Assembly: GCA_913056415.1 (NCBI GenBank)
Contig: CAJXNA010000130.1
Coordinates: forward strand, 1 to 6,144
DNA length: 6,144 bases
Direction of reading: 5' to 3'
From: an uncultured Chloroflexota bacterium
Lineage (GTDB): Bacteria > Chloroflexota > Dehalococcoidia > SM23-28-2 > RBG-16-64-32
Below, piece by piece: positions 5,065 through 6,144 of this stretch. Both the position numbers and the translations under genes were made by a program. The notes under the pieces are model-generated. The model did not search any database and was not told where the DNA came from. It worked only from the letters and a program-made list of their open reading frames with translations. The first letter of the stretch is position 1. The number at the start of each line of letters is the position of its first letter.

Positions 5065-5928
5065 CTACCTCTGGCACTTCGGGCAGTAGTGGGTGCTACG
5101 GCCGCCAACCTTGATCCGCTTGATGGCCGTGCCGCAGACGTAGCAGGGCTCGCCCGTGCGGCGGAACACCTTCACTCGTAGCTGGTACATCCCCTGCTCG
5201 CCCTCCGCGTCGACGTAGTCGCGGAAGCTGGAGCCGCGGTCTGCCAACGCCTCCACCAGCACCTTACGGATCGCCCAGTGGAGCCGCTCCGCCGCCACCC
5301 GCGAGAGCCGCCTGGCGGCCTTCGTGGGGCGGATCCCGGCCTCGAACAGCGACTCGTCGGCGTAGATGTTGCCGATACCGGCGACGGCGTGCTGGTCCAT
5401 GAGCACGCTCTTCACGGGCGCCGACCGTTTCGCCAGCAGCCGCCGCATCTCCTGGGGGTCGAACGCCTCGCCCAGCGGCTCCGGCCCCAGCTTGCCGACG
5501 ACCGACGATTCATCCGCCACCAGCCACATCGTCCCCAGCTTGCGCAGGTCCACGTAGCAGAGCTCGCCGCCGTCGTCCAGGCGGAAGCGGGCCCGTAGAT
5601 AGCGCTCATCGGGGCAGTCGTTGCGCGTGCCGTCCGCCTTAGGCGGAGGCAGGTCGTGCCTACCGGCAGGCAGGTGGATGAGGCCGCCGGTCATGCGCAG
5701 GTGGACGATCCAGGTGAGGCCGCCATCCAGCCGCAGCAGAAGGTACTTCCCCCGCCGGTCCAGCTCCTCGACGGCCCGTCCGGCCAGGCGGCGGCAGAAC
5801 GACTCCGGCGTCTCGCTCTGCACCAGCCTGGGGGCGTCCGGCGATACCCAGGCTTCCACGACGGTGCGCCCGACGATGCGGGGCGTCAGGTCGCGGCGGA
5901 TGGTCTCTACTTCGGGGAGTTCAGGCAT
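5065..5928 (-). CDS. mutM: Formamidopyrimidine-DNA glycosylase (Fpg/MutM) with an internal insert
   Basis: MutM removes 8-oxoguanine and formamidopyrimidines from DNA and nicks the backbone, in base excision repair. The N-terminus MPELPEVE carries the catalytic Pro (residue 2 before Met removal) and Glu3. Lys61 (RRGKYLLL), Met79 (LRMTG), the H2TH region VAGIGNIYADESLFEAGI (182-199), Arg277 in GGRST and a C-terminal zinc finger (Cys262, 265, 282, 285; spacing 2-16-2) are all present, so it should be active. At 287 aa it is somewhat longer than the roughly 270 of E. coli. Part of the excess is a loop at about 85-99 made by two palindromic repeats. The usual DPRRFG segment reads DLRKLG (127-132), with Leu131 where a Phe normally wedges into the DNA. 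ATG 5928 follows GGGGG five to six bases upstream. The gene has no pathway partner here and ends one base from the convergent hypothetical gene. Confidence 0.96.
   Translation of the reverse strand: MPELPEVETIRRDLTPRIVGRTVVEAWVSPDAPRLVQSETPESFCRRLAGRAVEELDRRGKYLLLRLDGGLTWIVHLRMTGGLIHLPAGRHDLPPPKADGTRNDCPDERYLRARFRLDDGGELCYVDLRKLGTMWLVADESSVVGKLGPEPLGEAFDPQEMRRLLAKRSAPVKSVLMDQHAVAGIGNIYADESLFEAGIRPTKAARRLSRVAAERLHWAIRKVLVEALADRGSSFRDYVDAEGEQGMYQLRVKVFRRTGEPCYVCGTAIKRIKVGGRSTHYCPKCQR
5633..5647. repeat. Short palindrome TCCGCCT-T-AGGCGGA inside mutM
   Basis: Two perfect seven-base arms surround a single central base. It lies seven bases from palindromic repeat copy 3, and together they form a 42-base block in the mutM frame. 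In MutM it codes for part of PPPKAD (residues 94-99), in a stretch that has no counterpart in the E. coli enzyme as I recall it. CCGCCT-N-AGGCGG looks like a second repeat type, but I see no other copy in the window. Confidence 0.5.
5655..5674. repeat. GC-rich palindromic repeat, copy 3, inside the mutM reading frame
   Basis: It matches the core CCTGCCTGCCGGCAGGCAGG at 18 of 20 bases (changes at 5656 and 5662). On the mutM strand it is read in frame as HLPAGRH (residues 85-91), close to the LPAGRQ reading that the same palindrome gives at 683-704. The outer CTCA shared by copies 1 and 2 is missing here. Its place in a loop of MutM that tolerates extra residues suggests insertion followed by retention. 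Confidence 0.65.
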
Positions 5929-5942
5929 TAGTACCCCCTATC

Positions 5943-5960
5943 GCCCTGAGCGCAGTGAAG
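5943..5960 (+). repeat. Possible degenerate copy of a CCCTGAGCG-type dispersed repeat
   Basis: GCCCTGAGCGCAGTGAAG resembles, from memory, the GCCCTGAGCGAAG...GAAGGG sequences that are scattered through intergenic DNA of many environmental bacteria. There is one copy here, just upstream of the mutM ribosome binding site. The second half has decayed and no internal symmetry confirms it. Confidence 0.25.
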
Positions 5961-5981
5961 ATTAGCTCTCTGGCAGCGAGT

Positions 5982-6144
5982 TTAGGCGAGGCTGCCCGTT
6001 GCACTCGCTACATGGAACTGCAGCGACTTGATAACGATTAGCAGATAACGAGTTGTTAACCTCAACGTGGCCAGATCGCTGCTTCCGACCAAAAGTAACT
6101 CAAGCAGATTAGCCAAGCGATCAATATGGATTTTACGTAGCTGC
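5982..6144 (-). CDS. Possible C-terminal end of an unknown gene running in from the right edge
   Basis: The minus strand is open from the window edge to TAA at 5984-5982, giving 53 residues rich in Leu (for example DRLANLLELLLVGSSD, TTRYLLIVIKS). The composition could be protein-like. Against this, 53 open codons are expected fairly often by chance at this base composition, codon use is AT-richer than in every neighbour, and no family is recognised. I list it only so that it can be checked against the adjoining sequence. Confidence 0.15.
   Translation of the reverse strand, partial: QLRKIHIDRLANLLELLLVGSSDLATLRLTTRYLLIVIKSLQFHVASATGSLA

Larger units (their letters stand above)
5929..6144. 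other. Lower-GC intergenic stretch upstream of mutM
   Basis: By hand count, bases 6001-6144 are about 47% G+C, well below the surrounding genes. GATTAGC occurs three times (5960, 6036, 6107) and GATAACGA twice (6030, 6044). On the minus strand TTGAGG (6065-6060), a 17-base gap and GCTAAT (6042-6037) make a weak candidate promoter for mutM. I find no tRNA or known RNA here and no convincing gene. It may be a long intergenic region or the eroded end of a gene beyond the window. Confidence 0.4.

Noticed and set aside
5955..6041. 28-codon frame from GTG 5955 on the plus strand
   Set aside because: It has no convincing ribosome binding site, is very short, overlaps the degenerate repeat and is not recognised.
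6078..6090. GGTCGGAAGCAGC on the minus strand as an SRP RNA apical loop
   Set aside because: The full GGAAGGNAGCAGCC-type conserved loop and its flanking helix are not present.

Overview
The window reads as ordinary chromosomal DNA of a GC-rich bacterium, most likely a member of the Chloroflexota (Dehalococcoidia-like). This is an inference. It rests on a class F-type sortase, a PanD closest in recalled sequence to the actinobacterial form, a pan-motif-like RNA (a motif known from Chloroflexota, Bacillota and deltaproteobacteria) and short GC-rich palindromic repeats scattered between and inside genes. No rRNA, tRNA, CRISPR array, transposase or phage gene is visible.

Layout, left to right. 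(1) 1-770, minus strand: a pantothenate operon, panD followed by the first 39 codons of panB, which runs off the left edge. A near-consensus sigma-70 promoter (741-768) drives it. The roughly 180-nt leader holds a palindromic repeat, a hairpin with two bulged adenosines that fits the pan RNA motif, and a terminator-like hairpin just before the panD start. (2) 806-1813, minus: a P1/S58 (DmpA-type) self-processing peptidase. (3) 1814-1876: a short divergent intergenic region with an extended -10 promoter for the next gene. (4) 1877-2650, plus: a membrane-anchored sortase, ended by an intrinsic terminator at 2673-2704. (5) 2717-3961, minus: a thiolase. (6) 3962-4229: an intergenic region between two divergent genes. 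(7) 4230-5063, plus: a hypothetical protein with two repeated modules and a charged tail. (8) 5065-5928, minus: the DNA repair glycosylase MutM, with a 42-base palindrome-rich insert inside its reading frame. (9) 5929-6144: a lower-GC stretch with no gene I can support.

Only panD and panB clearly work together: PanD makes beta-alanine, PanB makes ketopantoate, and both feed pantothenate and CoA synthesis. The thiolase uses CoA thioesters, but there is no sign that it is co-regulated with them. The other genes are single-gene units with unrelated roles.

I do not see a new multi-gene system. The two points that most deserve follow-up are the structured leader of the pan operon and the dispersed palindrome family. 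One repeat copy appears to supply the panD stop codon, and another has become a coding loop of MutM.
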